In this document: positions 8,914-18,111 of the stretch, in pieces
Numbering within the stretch: position 1 is the stretch's first letter
How the letters are laid out: each line of letters begins with the position of its first letter
Source of the DNA: Thiomicrospira cyclica
Lineage (GTDB): Bacteria; Pseudomonadota; Gammaproteobacteria; Thiomicrospirales; Thiomicrospiraceae
DNA length: 39,589 bases
Assembly (NCBI GenBank): GCA_020726325.1
Contig: DYST01000001.1
Location: 1-39,589 of the forward strand
Direction: 5' to 3'
The notes under the pieces: generated by a model
The model's database searches: none
Seen by the model: only the letters and a program-made list of their open reading frames with translations
Told to the model about the DNA's origin: nothing
Translations under genes and position numbers: made by a program

Positions 8914-9180
8914 TCAAGCATACCGCGCTGCTGCTTCCTTTAAACTATCAGCAATTTGCACACGCAGCGACTGAGGGGCAAGCACTTCGATGGCTGCTCC
9001 CTGCCCTAAAATCCACCACGTGAGCTGCCATGTTTCAAAGACACTGGCAGTCAGCAAAAATTGATTTTCATGATTAGGGTCTGGTTCAATGCATTGATCT
9101 TTCGATAACCGTGTTTCACGCAAATGCTGTGCGAGGTGGTCTTGAATCAAAGCCTTAAGGTAACTACTCAGTCTATACAT
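8914..9180 (-). pseudogene. WYL-domain regulator, C-terminal remnant
   Basis: The 88 residues match only the end of a YafY/WYL-type transcriptional regulator. HLRETRLSKDQ is the last part of the WYL domain. Then come TWQLTWWILGQGA, IEVLAPQSLR and a final helix of the C-terminal WCX extension. The N-terminal HTH and most of the WYL domain, roughly 200 residues in the family, are missing. An in-frame TAA lies six codons upstream of the ATG, so this is not a longer gene with a missed start. The ATG is at the edge of a perfect inverted repeat (9178-9213), and there is no good ribosome site. It ends 8 nt from the flagellin stop, convergently. It is probably a decayed gene; expression of the short piece cannot be excluded. 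Confidence 0.7.
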
Positions 9181-9213
9181 ATAGTGTTTTATGTCTTACC
9201 AGAACACTATATG
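9178..9213. repeat. 36-bp perfect inverted repeat
   Basis: CATATAGTGTT (9178-9188) is the exact reverse complement of AACACTATATG (9203-9213), with a 14-nt spacer. The repeat marks the point where the WYL fragment begins. It could be an operator, the scar of an element that removed the 5' part of the gene, or a weak hairpin. Only one copy is seen in the window. Confidence 0.75.
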
Positions 9214-9624
9214 TTGTTTTTATGCTTTTTTAATACGGCTATTTTTAAGCAAGAAATGCTAAAATTTCTCTCAAAACATGCATAAAATCACTTAACTTAT
9301 TGATTTAAGGGACTGAGCAGTTACTAAAAACAATGCTTTTTTAATGCGATTGCCCTACGGTCGTTGTAAGATTTCTGTTTTTACAAAAAAAATGAAAATA
9401 ATTTTGATTTTATAAAATATCGATTAAAAACAATCTATTAAAAACGAAAAAATGACACTTATGCCAACCAAAAAAAGCGAAAAGCACGACTTTTTGTTTA
9501 TCGTGAGTGCGATACCGCTAATGCTTCGACAAACTTAATTCCCAAGAAGTAGCCATCGCAATGCTAGATGCGTGGAATGATGTCAGTGGCGACTCTTTGA
9601 ATGATTGAGCAAGGCGTAAAACCA
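9214..9624. other. AT-rich stretch without an intact gene
   Basis: These 411 bases are distinctly AT-rich, with many A and T runs, and no frame stays open long enough for a normal protein. Two short coding-like pieces sit at 9450-9608. One reads RLFVYRECDTANASTN and stops. The next frame then reads SQEVAIAMLDAWNDVSGD to a TGA at 9608. This is what a frameshifted remnant would give, but I do not recognise the family. Short direct repeats ATTAAAAAC occur at 9423-9431 and 9437-9445. No promoter, origin or RNA gene can be supported. Confidence 0.5.
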
Positions 9625-9858
9625 TTAACGCAAATAATCATCGCGTAATTGTTGTGCCAAGGGTAAGCGTCTTAACTTCGCCAGTGCGCTAGCTTCGATT
9701 TGACGTACATCTTGAATCCCTATCTCTAATTGCTCGCTTATTTCATCTGGTGTCATTTCATCAAAGCCATCAAGACCAAAACGCTTTTTGATGACTTGTA
9801 ACTCCTGTTTTGTCAGAATTTCCGTATATGAATTTAATTGAGAATTGGTTAATCGCAT
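9625..9858 (-). CDS. Stand-alone sigma-70 region 4-like protein
   Basis: A 77-aa protein whose residues 15-74 align with region 4 of RpoD-type sigma factors. LTKQELQVIKKRFGLDG matches the first helices, MTPDEISEQLEIG the helix-turn-helix, and VRQIEASALAKLRR the recognition helix. LRDDYL at the end matches the sigma-70 tail. Regions 1-3 are absent. Relative to E. coli sigma-70, the residues that read the -35 element are changed at R584 (Ile) and E585 (Gln), while R588 and Q589 are kept. The start is the ATG at 9858 because TTTGGAG stands 8 nt upstream; an in-frame ATG at 9927 has no ribosome site. Its role is unknown. It might bind the RNA polymerase beta flap or DNA as a small regulator, or be a sigma-gene remnant with an intact frame. 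Confidence 0.7.
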   Translation of the reverse strand: MRLTNSQLNSYTEILTKQELQVIKKRFGLDGFDEMTPDEISEQLEIGIQDVRQIEASALAKLRRLPLAQQLRDDYLR

Positions 9859-9946
9859 CGTAAGCACTCCAAATTGATTGATATCAGCCTTCCTTATCGA
9901 TAATAAAGAGACACAATAGCGTACCATTGTAATCGCTTATTTGCTT

Positions 9947-10111
9947 TTAGCTCACACCATGATTCACATATCCACACGCAATGGCAATTAACTGCTGTTT
10001 TGGCGATAAAATTCTATTTTTTGCAAGGCTACTAAAGCACCATCGGCTAAAAAATATCAGCATACCGAGCAGGATTAGGGTTAATCTGAACCAAAGACTG
10101 CGCGTAATCAT
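9947..10111 (-). CDS. Possible 54-aa membrane protein
   Basis: An open frame starting MITRSLWFRLTLILLG. It has one clear hydrophobic helix (about residues 6-24) after a short positive N-terminus, and then a basic and polar tail. GAGGTG lies upstream, about 11 nt from this ATG and 4 nt from an overlapping out-of-frame ATG at 10118 that gives only a 23-codon peptide. It ends 88 nt before the sigma region 4-like gene on the same strand, so the two might share a transcript. I do not recognise a family, and short open frames can be accidental. Confidence 0.35.
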   Translation of the reverse strand: MITRSLWFRLTLILLGMLIFFSRWCFSSLAKNRILSPKQQLIAIACGYVNHGVS

Positions 10112-10198
10112 TTCTCATTGCTCACCTCTTTTTTGTATCATTAGATGCGTTTAACGCACAGTGCGACAGAATGTGACTTACAGAAACACACAGACATA

Positions 10199-10226
10199 AA
10201 AAAGCCGACAGTTCAATCGGCTTTTT
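10199..10226 (-). terminator. Rho-independent terminator of the nuo operon
   Basis: A perfect 10-bp stem, AAAAAGCCGA (10199-10208) with TCGGCTTTTT (10217-10226), around an 8-nt loop, 18 nt after the DUF2818 stop. On the minus strand it ends in six T. The symmetric A/T flanks mean it could also stop transcription coming from the left. Confidence 0.9.
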
Positions 10227-10244
10227 AACCACATAAGAAATGGG

Positions 10245-10559
10245 TTACTCAGCAACGGGCTGTTGTTTTTTACGTTGCTGATGCCAAATAAAACCAGGGA
10301 AAGCCATAATAGCAAACATAAACAAGGTCGAAGCGAAGAACTCCCAATCTTGATCTTTGAGCGTACCCGTTAATTGCCACTCTAAACCCCAACCAGCGGC
10401 CAGAGCAATAAAGGCATAGACAAACCACTCAACCAATCGCAACCAAGCGGATTTTCGTGTCAAAGTTTTAATCGCAAAGAAACGGTTATTTAACCAAGGT
10501 AAACTTGCCAAAACCAAACACAAGAGCAAATAAGCCCAAATCGTTCCTTGCGCAATCAT
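10245..10559 (-). CDS. DUF2818 membrane protein at the end of the nuo operon
   Basis: A 104-aa protein with three probable membrane helices (about 7-24, 40-60, 78-95) and a basic cytoplasmic tail KKQQPVAE. The arrangement and the LPWLNNRFF motif fit DUF2818, a family typically found directly after nuoN in betaproteobacteria. The function is not established; position suggests a link to complex I. AAGGG stands 6 nt before the ATG, 25 nt after nuoN. The operon terminator follows. Confidence 0.8.
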   Translation of the reverse strand: MIAQGTIWAYLLLCLVLASLPWLNNRFFAIKTLTRKSAWLRLVEWFVYAFIALAAGWGLEWQLTGTLKDQDWEFFASTLFMFAIMAFPGFIWHQQRKKQQPVAE

Positions 10560-10584
10560 GATTTGCCCTTTTTTTGATTGTTCA

Positions 10585-12018
10585 TTAATACATCATCACT
10601 TGAGCAAACAGACTCAACATGCCATTTGGCAAAATACCCAAGACCAAAACCAAAGCACCAACCATCATCAGTCCGTAGCGTAAAGAAACAGTCGCAAAAC
10701 CAGCATCCATCATATCTGCAGCAGGTTCATCAAAATACATCGCTTTAATCACACGCAGATAATAGAAAGCACCAATAATTGACATCACAACAGCAAAGAC
10801 TGCTAACGACACCATACCGACTTCAACCAATTGCGTCAGAATAACCAATTTTGCATAGAAACCAACCAACGGTGGCACGCCAGCCATCGACAATAACAAC
10901 ACCAACATAATCAATGCCATTAACGGATTACGACGACCTAAACCAGCCAAATCGGCAATATTATCTGCCTCAAAACCATGACGCGATAAGGCAAGGATCA
11001 CACCGAAAGCACCGATACTCATCAAACCATAAATCACAACATAAAACATTGCTGCAGCATAACCATCGATGTTACCTGCAATAAAACCCATGAGCACAAA
11101 ACCCATATGAGAGATTGCTGAATAAGCCAATATGCGTTTTAAGTTCGTTTGCGCAATGGCAACGATGTTACCAACAAGTAGCGACACAACAGCCAAAATA
11201 ATCAGTAAGCTCTGCCACTCAACGATCGTCGACTCTAAGCCTTCAATCAACAAGCGGAACATCAGCGCAAAGGCAGCAATCTTCGGTGCGGCTGCTAAAA
11301 AGATCGTAATCCCTGTTGGAGAACCATGATAGACATCAGGAACCCACATATGGAAAGGTGCGATACCAAACTTAAACGACAAACCAACGATAACAAACAC
11401 CAAACCCATGCTTAAGACTAACGTCGGCTCTGCAATGGATACCGCCTGATAAATTTGATCTAAGCGCAATGAACCCACAACACCATAGATTAACGACATA
11501 CCGTAGAGCAACAAACCCGTTGCCATCGCGCCCAAAACAAAATACTTAATCGCAGCCTCAACCGCTGTTGATGAGTTTTTATGCATCGCAATCATGGCAT
11601 AAAGTGCCAACGACATGATCTCCAAGCCCATAAACAAGCTGACCATATCGTATGCCGAAGCTAACACCATCATGCCCAGCAAGCTAATCATGCCCATAAC
11701 ATAATATTCGCCACGCTCAATACCGCGTACCAGTAAATAATCACGCGCAAAAACAAAGACGACAACAGTCATTAATAACATCGAGACTTTGAGAACGTCA
11801 GCAACACCATCACGAATAAAGCCACCATTGAACAACTGCACCGATTCTGTCGAAAAGGTTGCTAAGATGACACCAACAATCATCACTAAAGAGACCAGTG
11901 CTAACTGAAAGGTTAGTGCTGGATAACGTTTTTCCCAAAAGGTATCACCTACCAGCAATGCCATGCTGCTTGCCAATAACAAAAGCTCAGGTGCTAATAT
12001 ATGTAACATCATATCCAT
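10585..12018 (-). CDS. nuoN: NADH-quinone oxidoreductase subunit N
   Basis: An antiporter-like proton-pumping subunit in the membrane arm of complex I. Its 477 aa agree with the family. It has about 14 membrane helices. Conserved antiporter features are visible: FHMWVPDVYHGSP, LKRILAYSAISHMGF with the lysine of the proton channel, and GVPPLVGFYAKL. The predicted start MDMMLH has no strong ribosome site, and the later in-frame ATGs (codons 3 and 4) are alternatives. It lies 45 nt after nuoM. Confidence 0.96.
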   Translation of the reverse strand: MDMMLHILAPELLLLASSMALLVGDTFWEKRYPALTFQLALVSLVMIVGVILATFSTESVQLFNGGFIRDGVADVLKVSMLLMTVVVFVFARDYLLVRGIERGEYYVMGMISLLGMMVLASAYDMVSLFMGLEIMSLALYAMIAMHKNSSTAVEAAIKYFVLGAMATGLLLYGMSLIYGVVGSLRLDQIYQAVSIAEPTLVLSMGLVFVIVGLSFKFGIAPFHMWVPDVYHGSPTGITIFLAAAPKIAAFALMFRLLIEGLESTIVEWQSLLIILAVVSLLVGNIVAIAQTNLKRILAYSAISHMGFVLMGFIAGNIDGYAAAMFYVVIYGLMSIGAFGVILALSRHGFEADNIADLAGLGRRNPLMALIMLVLLLSMAGVPPLVGFYAKLVILTQLVEVGMVSLAVFAVVMSIIGAFYYLRVIKAMYFDEPAADMMDAGFATVSLRYGLMMVGALVLVLGILPNGMLSLFAQVMMY

Positions 12019-12063
12019 CGTGTCAAATCACTCTCTATCTATTTACAGGACGCTTCTAAAAAC

Positions 12064-13575
12064 CTAAGGCAGCTTAGAAGTCATTGCTTGTTGAACCAAA
12101 TGCTCAACCGAAGCATGCATCACATCCATCACAGGTGCTGGATAGAAACCTAAGCCAATAATACCAATCGCGAGAATCAACATAATCATAAACTCACGAC
12201 GACTTAAGTCTTTCATTTCAGCAACATGATGATTAGACACATCACCAAAGATAACGCGCTTAATCATCCATAAGGTATAAGCAGCACCAAAAATCAAAGT
12301 TGTCGCAGCAGCTAAAGCAATCCAGAAATTCGCTTTGAAGGCAGCAAGGATAACCATGAACTCACCAACGAAGCCTGAAGTCCCTGGTAAGCCCGCGTTA
12401 GCCATCGCAAAAATCAGCATAAAGACAGCAAACACAGGCATGGTATTAACCACACCACCGTAAGCACTGATTTCTCGGGTATGCAGTCGATCGTACATGA
12501 CACCAATTGCCAAGAACATTGCTGCTGAAATCAGACCATGCGAAATCATTTGAATCATTGCGCCTTCTAAGCCCAAAATCGCACCCTGCATCTCGCCTGT
12601 ATTACGCAAAATGCCGTACAACAAGAACATACCCAAGGTCACAAATCCCATATGCGCAATCGAAGAATAAGCGATCAGCTTCTTCATATCGGTTTGCGCC
12701 AAGGCAACAAACGCAATATAAACAATCGCAATCAGTGACAAACCAATCACTAACCAATCTAAATAATTCGCAGCATCTGGTGTCATTGGCAATGAGAAAC
12801 GAACAAAGCCATAACCACCCATTTTAAGCATAATCGCAGCCAGTACCACAGATCCTGCTGTCGGCGCTTCAACGTGCGCATCAGGCAACCATGTATGAAC
12901 TGGGAACATCGGAATTTTAACCGCGAAGGCAATCAAAAATGCCAAGAAAATCCAGAACTGAGCAACGAAACTCAGCGGCATCGCTTGGAAGTCTAATAAC
13001 GAGAAACTGCCAATTTGACTGTACATGTACAAAAAGGCAACCAACATAAAGACAGAACCGAAGAAGGTATACAAGAAGAACTTAATCGTTGCATAAACAC
13101 GTTTCGGACCACCCCATTGTCCGATGACCAAGAACATTGGAATTAATAAGGCTTCCCAGAACACATAGAACAGAATCGCATCAAGTGCCGCAAATACTGC
13201 AACCATAATGCCATTCATCATCAAAAAGGCAGCCATATATTGCTCAACACGGTCTTCAATACACTCAAATGCCGACCAAACAGCCAATACCGTGGTAAAG
13301 GTTGTCAGAATAATTAGCGGCATCGAAAGACCGTCAATACCTAAAAAGTATTGAATATTAAAAGCTGGAATCCAGTTCGCTTGTTCAACAAACTGCATTT
13401 GTGCGGTTGTCGTATCAAAACCTGTATACAAACCTAACGACAGGATAAACACAGCAATTGACGACCATAGCGAAAATTGCTTTGCCATAGCGGGTCGGTT
13501 TTTCATCATTAAAACCAAAACACCCGACAAAATCGGCAACCAAATCAACGCACTGAGTAGCGGAAAACTCGTCAT
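12064..13575 (-). CDS. nuoM: NADH-quinone oxidoreductase subunit M
   Basis: The second Mrp-antiporter-like proton-pumping subunit of complex I, with about 14 membrane helices. VHTWLPDAHVEAPTAGS and MKKLIAYSSIAHMGFV are signature motifs, and the glutamate in FWEALLIPM corresponds to the TM5 acid of the pump. I chose the ATG at 13575 (503 aa) because AAGGA stands 9 nt upstream. The ATG at 13584 would touch that ribosome site directly. It follows nuoL by about 30 nt. Confidence 0.96.
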   Translation of the reverse strand: MTSFPLLSALIWLPILSGVLVLMMKNRPAMAKQFSLWSSIAVFILSLGLYTGFDTTTAQMQFVEQANWIPAFNIQYFLGIDGLSMPLIILTTFTTVLAVWSAFECIEDRVEQYMAAFLMMNGIMVAVFAALDAILFYVFWEALLIPMFLVIGQWGGPKRVYATIKFFLYTFFGSVFMLVAFLYMYSQIGSFSLLDFQAMPLSFVAQFWIFLAFLIAFAVKIPMFPVHTWLPDAHVEAPTAGSVVLAAIMLKMGGYGFVRFSLPMTPDAANYLDWLVIGLSLIAIVYIAFVALAQTDMKKLIAYSSIAHMGFVTLGMFLLYGILRNTGEMQGAILGLEGAMIQMISHGLISAAMFLAIGVMYDRLHTREISAYGGVVNTMPVFAVFMLIFAMANAGLPGTSGFVGEFMVILAAFKANFWIALAAATTLIFGAAYTLWMIKRVIFGDVSNHHVAEMKDLSRREFMIMLILAIGIIGLGFYPAPVMDVMHASVEHLVQQAMTSKLP

Positions 13576-13606
13576 TCCCAACATTCCTTATAAATTCATC
13601 TGTTGT

Positions 13607-15556
13607 TTACAACAGCGCCCAGGCCAAAAGACCCATCAGCCCGAAAATCATCACAAACGCATAGTGATATAAATAACCTGTTTGTGCATGGCGAGCCATC
13701 TTCGCACCTGCCCCAATCAGATTCGCTGTCCCATTAACAACCCAACCGTCAATGATCCGTGCGTCAGTAACACGCGCAAAAAATCCAGCAAGTTTACGCG
13801 TACCATCAACAAAAACCACCTCATTAAAGCGATCAAAGCCATAACCATGACGCAAGGTTGCATGCACACCTGAAAAGCGACGCGCTAATACAGGTGGCAA
13901 ATCAGGACGTTTGATGTACAAGAACCAAGCCAAAGCAACACCTGACAAGGCTAACCATGTCGGTAATGCCATCAAGCCATGCAGCAGTAATGCACCCGCC
14001 GACGCACCATGCTCAGCAACACGCGCTAATACGTTATGTTCAGGCAGAACTTTAATCGCATCCGACAACATCGAACCGAACAAAATATCTTCGACGAAGA
14101 AACCACCAAACAAAGCCGCAGGAATTGCTAACATAATCAAGGGTACAGTCACAACCCAAGGCGACTCATGAATTTCATGCGTGCGCACATAATCACTCGC
14201 TGGTGCATGGAAAACCATGAAAAACATGCGGAAGCTATAGAAAGCGGTGACAAAAACACCAATCATCAACATACCATATGCCAAAGCTGGTGCCCAACCA
14301 TTTGCTGCATCAATCGCTAACAAAATACCATCTTTAGAGTAAAATCCAGAGAAAGCAGGGAAACCAATTAACGCTAAAGAACCGACAAGCAGCGCACCAT
14401 ATGTAATCGGCATTTTCTTCGCCAAACCACCCATATTGCGAATATCTTGATCGTGGTGCATGGCGATAATGACCGAACCCGCAGCCAAGAACAGCAACGC
14501 CTTAAAGAAAGCATGGGTTAAGACATGGAACATACCTGCCGCGTAAGCCGATACGCCCAAAGCAGCAACCATGTAACCTAACTGAGACAAGGTCGAGTAA
14601 GCAACCACGCGTTTAATATCGTTTTGTACAATGCCCAAGACACCCATTAACAGACCTGTAAATGCACCTGTTAATAAAATAAAGGTCAGTGTACCCTCAG
14701 CCAATTCATATGCTGGAGACAAACGCGCCACCATAAAGATACCAGCAGTAACCATCGTTGCCGCATGAATTAAGGCAGAAATCGGTGTTGGACCTTCCAT
14801 TGATTCAGGTAACCACACATGCAACGGCATCTGTGCCGATTTACCCATCGCACCGACAAATAACAACATGGTTAACAAGGTCAACATATGTACTTGCGTG
14901 TCACCAACAGCAATAACCGTATCTTTATGAGCATTCAAGCCATCAAAGAAGCTCGCATAATCCAGCGTACCAAAATAACCCAAGACCAAAGCAATGCCGA
15001 GTAGGAAACCAAAGTCACCAACACGGTTTACCAAGAACGCCTTTAAGCTCGCCTGATTCGCCGACTCGCGCTTAAAATAGAAGCCAATCAACAAATAAGA
15101 CACTAAACCTACAGCTTCCCAACCAAAGAATAACTGTAAGAAGTTATTTGCCATCACCAAAGACAACATCGAGAAGGTGAACAGTGAAATATAACTAAAG
15201 AAACGCTCGTAGCCTTCCTCGTGATCCATATAACCAATGGTGTAAACGTGAACCATTAACGAAACAAAGGTCACAACAAGCATCATCGTCGCCGTCAAGC
15301 GATCAATCATGAAGCCCGCTTCAAAACGGATACCGTCAGAAACCATCCATGTATAAATGGTCGCGTTATAAGCTTCAGCAGCATTAAACACATACTGATA
15401 AAACACATATGCAGCCAATACCGTTGAAATCGTCACCGACGTAATCGTAATACGATGCGAAGCCGAACGACCAATTTTATGACCAAAAACACCGGCAATA
15501 AACGCACCGACTAAGGGTGAGAGTAAAATGGTGAGAAAAATATTATGCATCGACAT
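13607..15556 (-). CDS. nuoL: NADH-quinone oxidoreductase subunit L
   Basis: The distal proton-pumping subunit of the membrane arm, bearing the long lateral helix along the arm. At 649 aa it is of normal length for beta- and gammaproteobacteria. Visible motifs are LPLHVWLPESMEGPTPISA, HAATMVTAGIFMVAR and IKRVVAYSTLSQLGYM, the conserved core of the antiporter-like fold. The C-terminal hydrophobic segment (LYHYAFVMIFGLMGLLAW) ends the lateral-helix region. Start MSMHN has AAGG about 10 nt upstream, within the nuoK 3' end. Confidence 0.97.
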   Translation of the reverse strand: MSMHNIFLTILLSPLVGAFIAGVFGHKIGRSASHRITITSVTISTVLAAYVFYQYVFNAAEAYNATIYTWMVSDGIRFEAGFMIDRLTATMMLVVTFVSLMVHVYTIGYMDHEEGYERFFSYISLFTFSMLSLVMANNFLQLFFGWEAVGLVSYLLIGFYFKRESANQASLKAFLVNRVGDFGFLLGIALVLGYFGTLDYASFFDGLNAHKDTVIAVGDTQVHMLTLLTMLLFVGAMGKSAQMPLHVWLPESMEGPTPISALIHAATMVTAGIFMVARLSPAYELAEGTLTFILLTGAFTGLLMGVLGIVQNDIKRVVAYSTLSQLGYMVAALGVSAYAAGMFHVLTHAFFKALLFLAAGSVIIAMHHDQDIRNMGGLAKKMPITYGALLVGSLALIGFPAFSGFYSKDGILLAIDAANGWAPALAYGMLMIGVFVTAFYSFRMFFMVFHAPASDYVRTHEIHESPWVVTVPLIMLAIPAALFGGFFVEDILFGSMLSDAIKVLPEHNVLARVAEHGASAGALLLHGLMALPTWLALSGVALAWFLYIKRPDLPPVLARRFSGVHATLRHGYGFDRFNEVVFVDGTRKLAGFFARVTDARIIDGWVVNGTANLIGAGAKMARHAQTGYLYHYAFVMIFGLMGLLAWALL

Positions 15557-15561
15557 CTACT

Positions 15562-15879
15562 TTAACCCTTCATCTCACTTAAGTCATCCACATTGATGCT
15601 ATGTTTGTTACGGAACAATAACACCAACAATGCTAACCCAATCGCAGCTTCTGCAGCAGCTACGGTTAGGATAAAAAACACAAATACCTGACCATGCATA
15701 TTGCCTTGGTAGCTTGAAAAAGCGATGAAATTAGTATTCACCGCTAACAACATCAATTCAATACTCATCAGAATAATGATTAAATTCTTACGATTTAAGA
15801 AAATGCCAGCCAAACTTAAAACAAACAGCACAGCACCAAAAACCAATACATCAGACAATTGCAACACATCACTCATCAT
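15562..15879 (-). CDS. nuoK: NADH-quinone oxidoreductase subunit K
   Basis: A small membrane subunit (105 aa) with three helices, homologous to MrpC/Mnh[20 protein letters not shown] contains the conserved glutamate in TM2, and [15 protein letters not shown] holds the TM3 glutamate, both part of the proton path. Two consecutive ATGs are possible; the second, at 15876, is 7 nt from AAGGAG and better placed, giving 104 aa. It overlaps the end of nuoJ by 11 nt and ends 5 nt before nuoL. Confidence 0.96.
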   Translation of the reverse strand: MMSDVLQLSDVLVFGAVLFVLSLAGIFLNRKNLIIILMSIELMLLAVNTNFIAFSSYQGNMHGQVFVFFILTVAAAEAAIGLALLVLLFRNKHSINVDDLSEMKG

Positions 15880-16513
15880 CTGACTCCTTCTTGTTATCTT
15901 CTTTTACCGCAACCACCGCTGGCATTTTAACCATCGTTAAACGATCTGCGGCTTGAACACGTACTTGCGCACCAATATCTTGATACAGAACCTCTCCTTG
16001 CTTACGACGGCGCAAGGTCAGCACAATTGCAGCCACAATGGCTAATAACAATAATACTGCTGCCAACTCAAAGGCATAAAGATATTCGGTAAATAATAAC
16101 TGACCCAACATTTTGGTATTACTGTCTCCTGCAGCTAAAGCAACTGGCGAGGGAAAGTGTTCTAGCCCAAAAAACTGCGGATTCAGCACTAATGACATTT
16201 CGGCTAAAACAACGACTGCAACGACTGCCCCTAAAGGCAAGTAACGCGTAAAGCCTTCACGTAACGGCGTCAAGTTAATATCCAACATCATAATGACAAA
16301 TAGGAATAAGACCATTACCGCGCCAACATAAACTAAAATTAGCACAATACCCAAAAATTCTGCTTGCAGTAACAACCAGATGCCCGCTGTTGCCACAAAT
16401 GCCAACACCAAAAACAGTGCCGCACGCACAGGATTACGTGATCCAATGACACCCAACGATGCCAACACTGCCGTAGCAGCGAAGACATAAAACAATAGTT
16501 TTTCAATACCCAT
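15869..16513 (-). CDS. nuoJ: NADH-quinone oxidoreductase subunit J
   Basis: A membrane-arm subunit (214 aa) with five helices. [18 protein letters not shown] and the [17 protein letters not shown] helix (TM3, with the pi-bulge region that gates coupling) are typical. The C-terminal tail of about 45 residues is charged and ends KKESDDE, and it overlaps the nuoK start. The ribosome site is weak (AAGG about 12 nt before ATG). It follows nuoI by 20 nt. Confidence 0.95.
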   Translation of the reverse strand: MGIEKLLFYVFAATAVLASLGVIGSRNPVRAALFLVLAFVATAGIWLLLQAEFLGIVLILVYVGAVMVLFLFVIMMLDINLTPLREGFTRYLPLGAVVAVVVLAEMSLVLNPQFFGLEHFPSPVALAAGDSNTKMLGQLLFTEYLYAFELAAVLLLLAIVAAIVLTLRRRKQGEVLYQDIGAQVRVQAADRLTMVKMPAVVAVKEDNKKESDDE

Positions 16514-16533
16514 AATGATGATATGCCTTTCGT

Positions 16534-17025
16534 TTATCGGTACTTAGCATCTGCAGCACGGTCGGCTGCAATCTGCGTTTCCATTTTGTCACCAAATGCC
16601 AGCAACATATCCTTGCTCATGACATGAATGTCACCAGGTTCAAACGTATATTCAAAGATGCGAGTCTCAACAATCGCATCGACAGGACAAGCTTCTTCAC
16701 AGAAACCACAATAAATACATTTAAACAAATCAATATCGTAAACTGTTGTGCGACGCGAACCATCTTCGCGTACTTCCGACTCAATGGTAATGGCGTTAGC
16801 AGGACACACTGCTTCGCACAATTTACAAGCGATACAACGCTCTTCGCCATTATCATAGCGACGCAAAGCATGCTTACCACGAAAACGTGGTGACATTGGC
16901 GTTTTTTCTTCAGGATAAAGGACGGTAATTTTTGGCTTAAAGAAATACTTTAAGGTTAACGCCATTCCCTGAAATAATTCCCATAGTGTCCATGTTTTTA
17001 GCTGGAATTTAAGTTCCTTAATCAT
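16534..17025 (-). CDS. nuoI: NADH-quinone oxidoreductase subunit I
   Basis: A peripheral-arm subunit carrying clusters N6a and N6b, which pass electrons towards N2. Two 4Fe-4S motifs are intact: [12 protein letters not shown] (C64, C67, C70, C74) and [12 protein letters not shown] (C103, C106, C109, C113). The ATG at 17025 gives 163 aa, as in relatives, with GGAGG 6 nt upstream; an upstream in-frame start at 17049 lies before that ribosome site and is less likely. The ATG overlaps the nuoH stop (ATGA). Confidence 0.97.
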   Translation of the reverse strand: MIKELKFQLKTWTLWELFQGMALTLKYFFKPKITVLYPEEKTPMSPRFRGKHALRRYDNGEERCIACKLCEAVCPANAITIESEVREDGSRRTTVYDIDLFKCIYCGFCEEACPVDAIVETRIFEYTFEPGDIHVMSKDMLLAFGDKMETQIAADRAADAKYR

Positions 17026-18098
17026 GCAACACCTCCGTGCACAAACCAAGGCGCGACTTTAAAGTATGCCATTGCACCCACCACAAAAACCCATAGAATC
17101 GTTAACGGAATCAGAACCTTCCAACCCAAGCGCATGATTTGGTCATAACGGTAACGTGGGAAAGTCGCACGGAACCATAAAAACACAAAGAGCAGGAAGA
17201 ATACTTTGAATGCTAACCAAAACAATCCTGGTACAAAACTAAATAAAGCTTCCAAACCAGGAATACCCTCAAATGGTGACAACCACCCGCCCATAAACAT
17301 AATAGCAGTTAAGAAGGAAATCAAAATCATCATCGCGTATTCTGCTAAGAAGAATACAGCAAAGGTCATCCCTGAATAATCAACGTGGAAACCCGCAACA
17401 ATTTCAGATTCACCTTCGGCAACGTCAAACGGTGCACGGTTGGTTTCAGCAACACCCGAAATGAAGTAAACGACAAACATCGGCAATAACGGAATCCAAT
17501 ACCATGCCAAAATACCGCCTTGCTGACCCATCACGATATCTGTTAGGTTCATGCTACCTGCAGTCATAATAACGGTAACTAAGGCAAAACCCATCGCAAT
17601 CTCGTAAGAGACTTTTTGTGCTGAAGAACGCAACGCACCCAAAAGCGCGTATTTAGAGTTAGAAGCCCAACCCGCGATCACCACACCATAAACACCAATA
17701 GAGGACACTGCCAGAACATACAACAGCCCAGCATTAATGTCGCCAATCACCATACCATTATCAAATGGCACGACAGCCCACACCGCGATCGCTGGTGCAA
17801 TTGCCAACACAGGCGCAATTAAAAACAAATATACATTCGACTGAGAAGGAATAATAATTTCCTTCATAATCAACTTGAGCGCGTCTGCAATCGGCTGTAA
17901 TAATCCCGCATAACCGACACGATTTGGTCCTAAACGCACCTGCATGTAACCAATGACTTTACGCTCTGCGTAAGTCAAATAAGCGACCGTGAGCAATAAT
18001 GGCACAATAACCATCATCGCTTGCACGAGAATAACCAGCACGACTGCCACTTCATTGGGCATCCACTGCGCTAAGAGGGTTTGTAAACTATCAAACAT
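17022..18098 (-). CDS. nuoH: NADH-quinone oxidoreductase subunit H
   Basis: A membrane subunit at the joint with the peripheral arm that forms much of the ubiquinone cavity. It is 358 aa with about eight helices. [19 protein letters not shown] and the acidic loop [21 protein letters not shown] (split here as [12 protein letters not shown] and ESEIVAGFH) are diagnostic. [13 protein letters not shown] lies near the C-terminus. An excellent ribosome site, AAGGAGGAG, precedes the ATG. It follows nuoG by 13 nt. Confidence 0.97.
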   Translation of the reverse strand: MFDSLQTLLAQWMPNEVAVVLVILVQAMMVIVPLLLTVAYLTYAERKVIGYMQVRLGPNRVGYAGLLQPIADALKLIMKEIIIPSQSNVYLFLIAPVLAIAPAIAVWAVVPFDNGMVIGDINAGLLYVLAVSSIGVYGVVIAGWASNSKYALLGALRSSAQKVSYEIAMGFALVTVIMTAGSMNLTDIVMGQQGGILAWYWIPLLPMFVVYFISGVAETNRAPFDVAEGESEIVAGFHVDYSGMTFAVFFLAEYAMMILISFLTAIMFMGGWLSPFEGIPGLEALFSFVPGLFWLAFKVFFLLFVFLWFRATFPRYRYDQIMRLGWKVLIPLTILWVFVVGAMAYFKVAPWFVHGGVA

Positions 18099-18111
18099 TC
18101 GATACTCCTCC

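Noticed and set aside
9178-9213. CRISPR-like repeat
   Set aside because: The 36-bp palindrome has the length of a CRISPR repeat, but it occurs once and no spacers or cas genes are nearby.
9859-9927. N-terminal extension of the sigma region 4-like protein to 100 aa
   Set aside because: The ATG at 9927 has no ribosome site and the extra residues do not resemble sigma region 3, while the ATG at 9858 has TTTGGAG.
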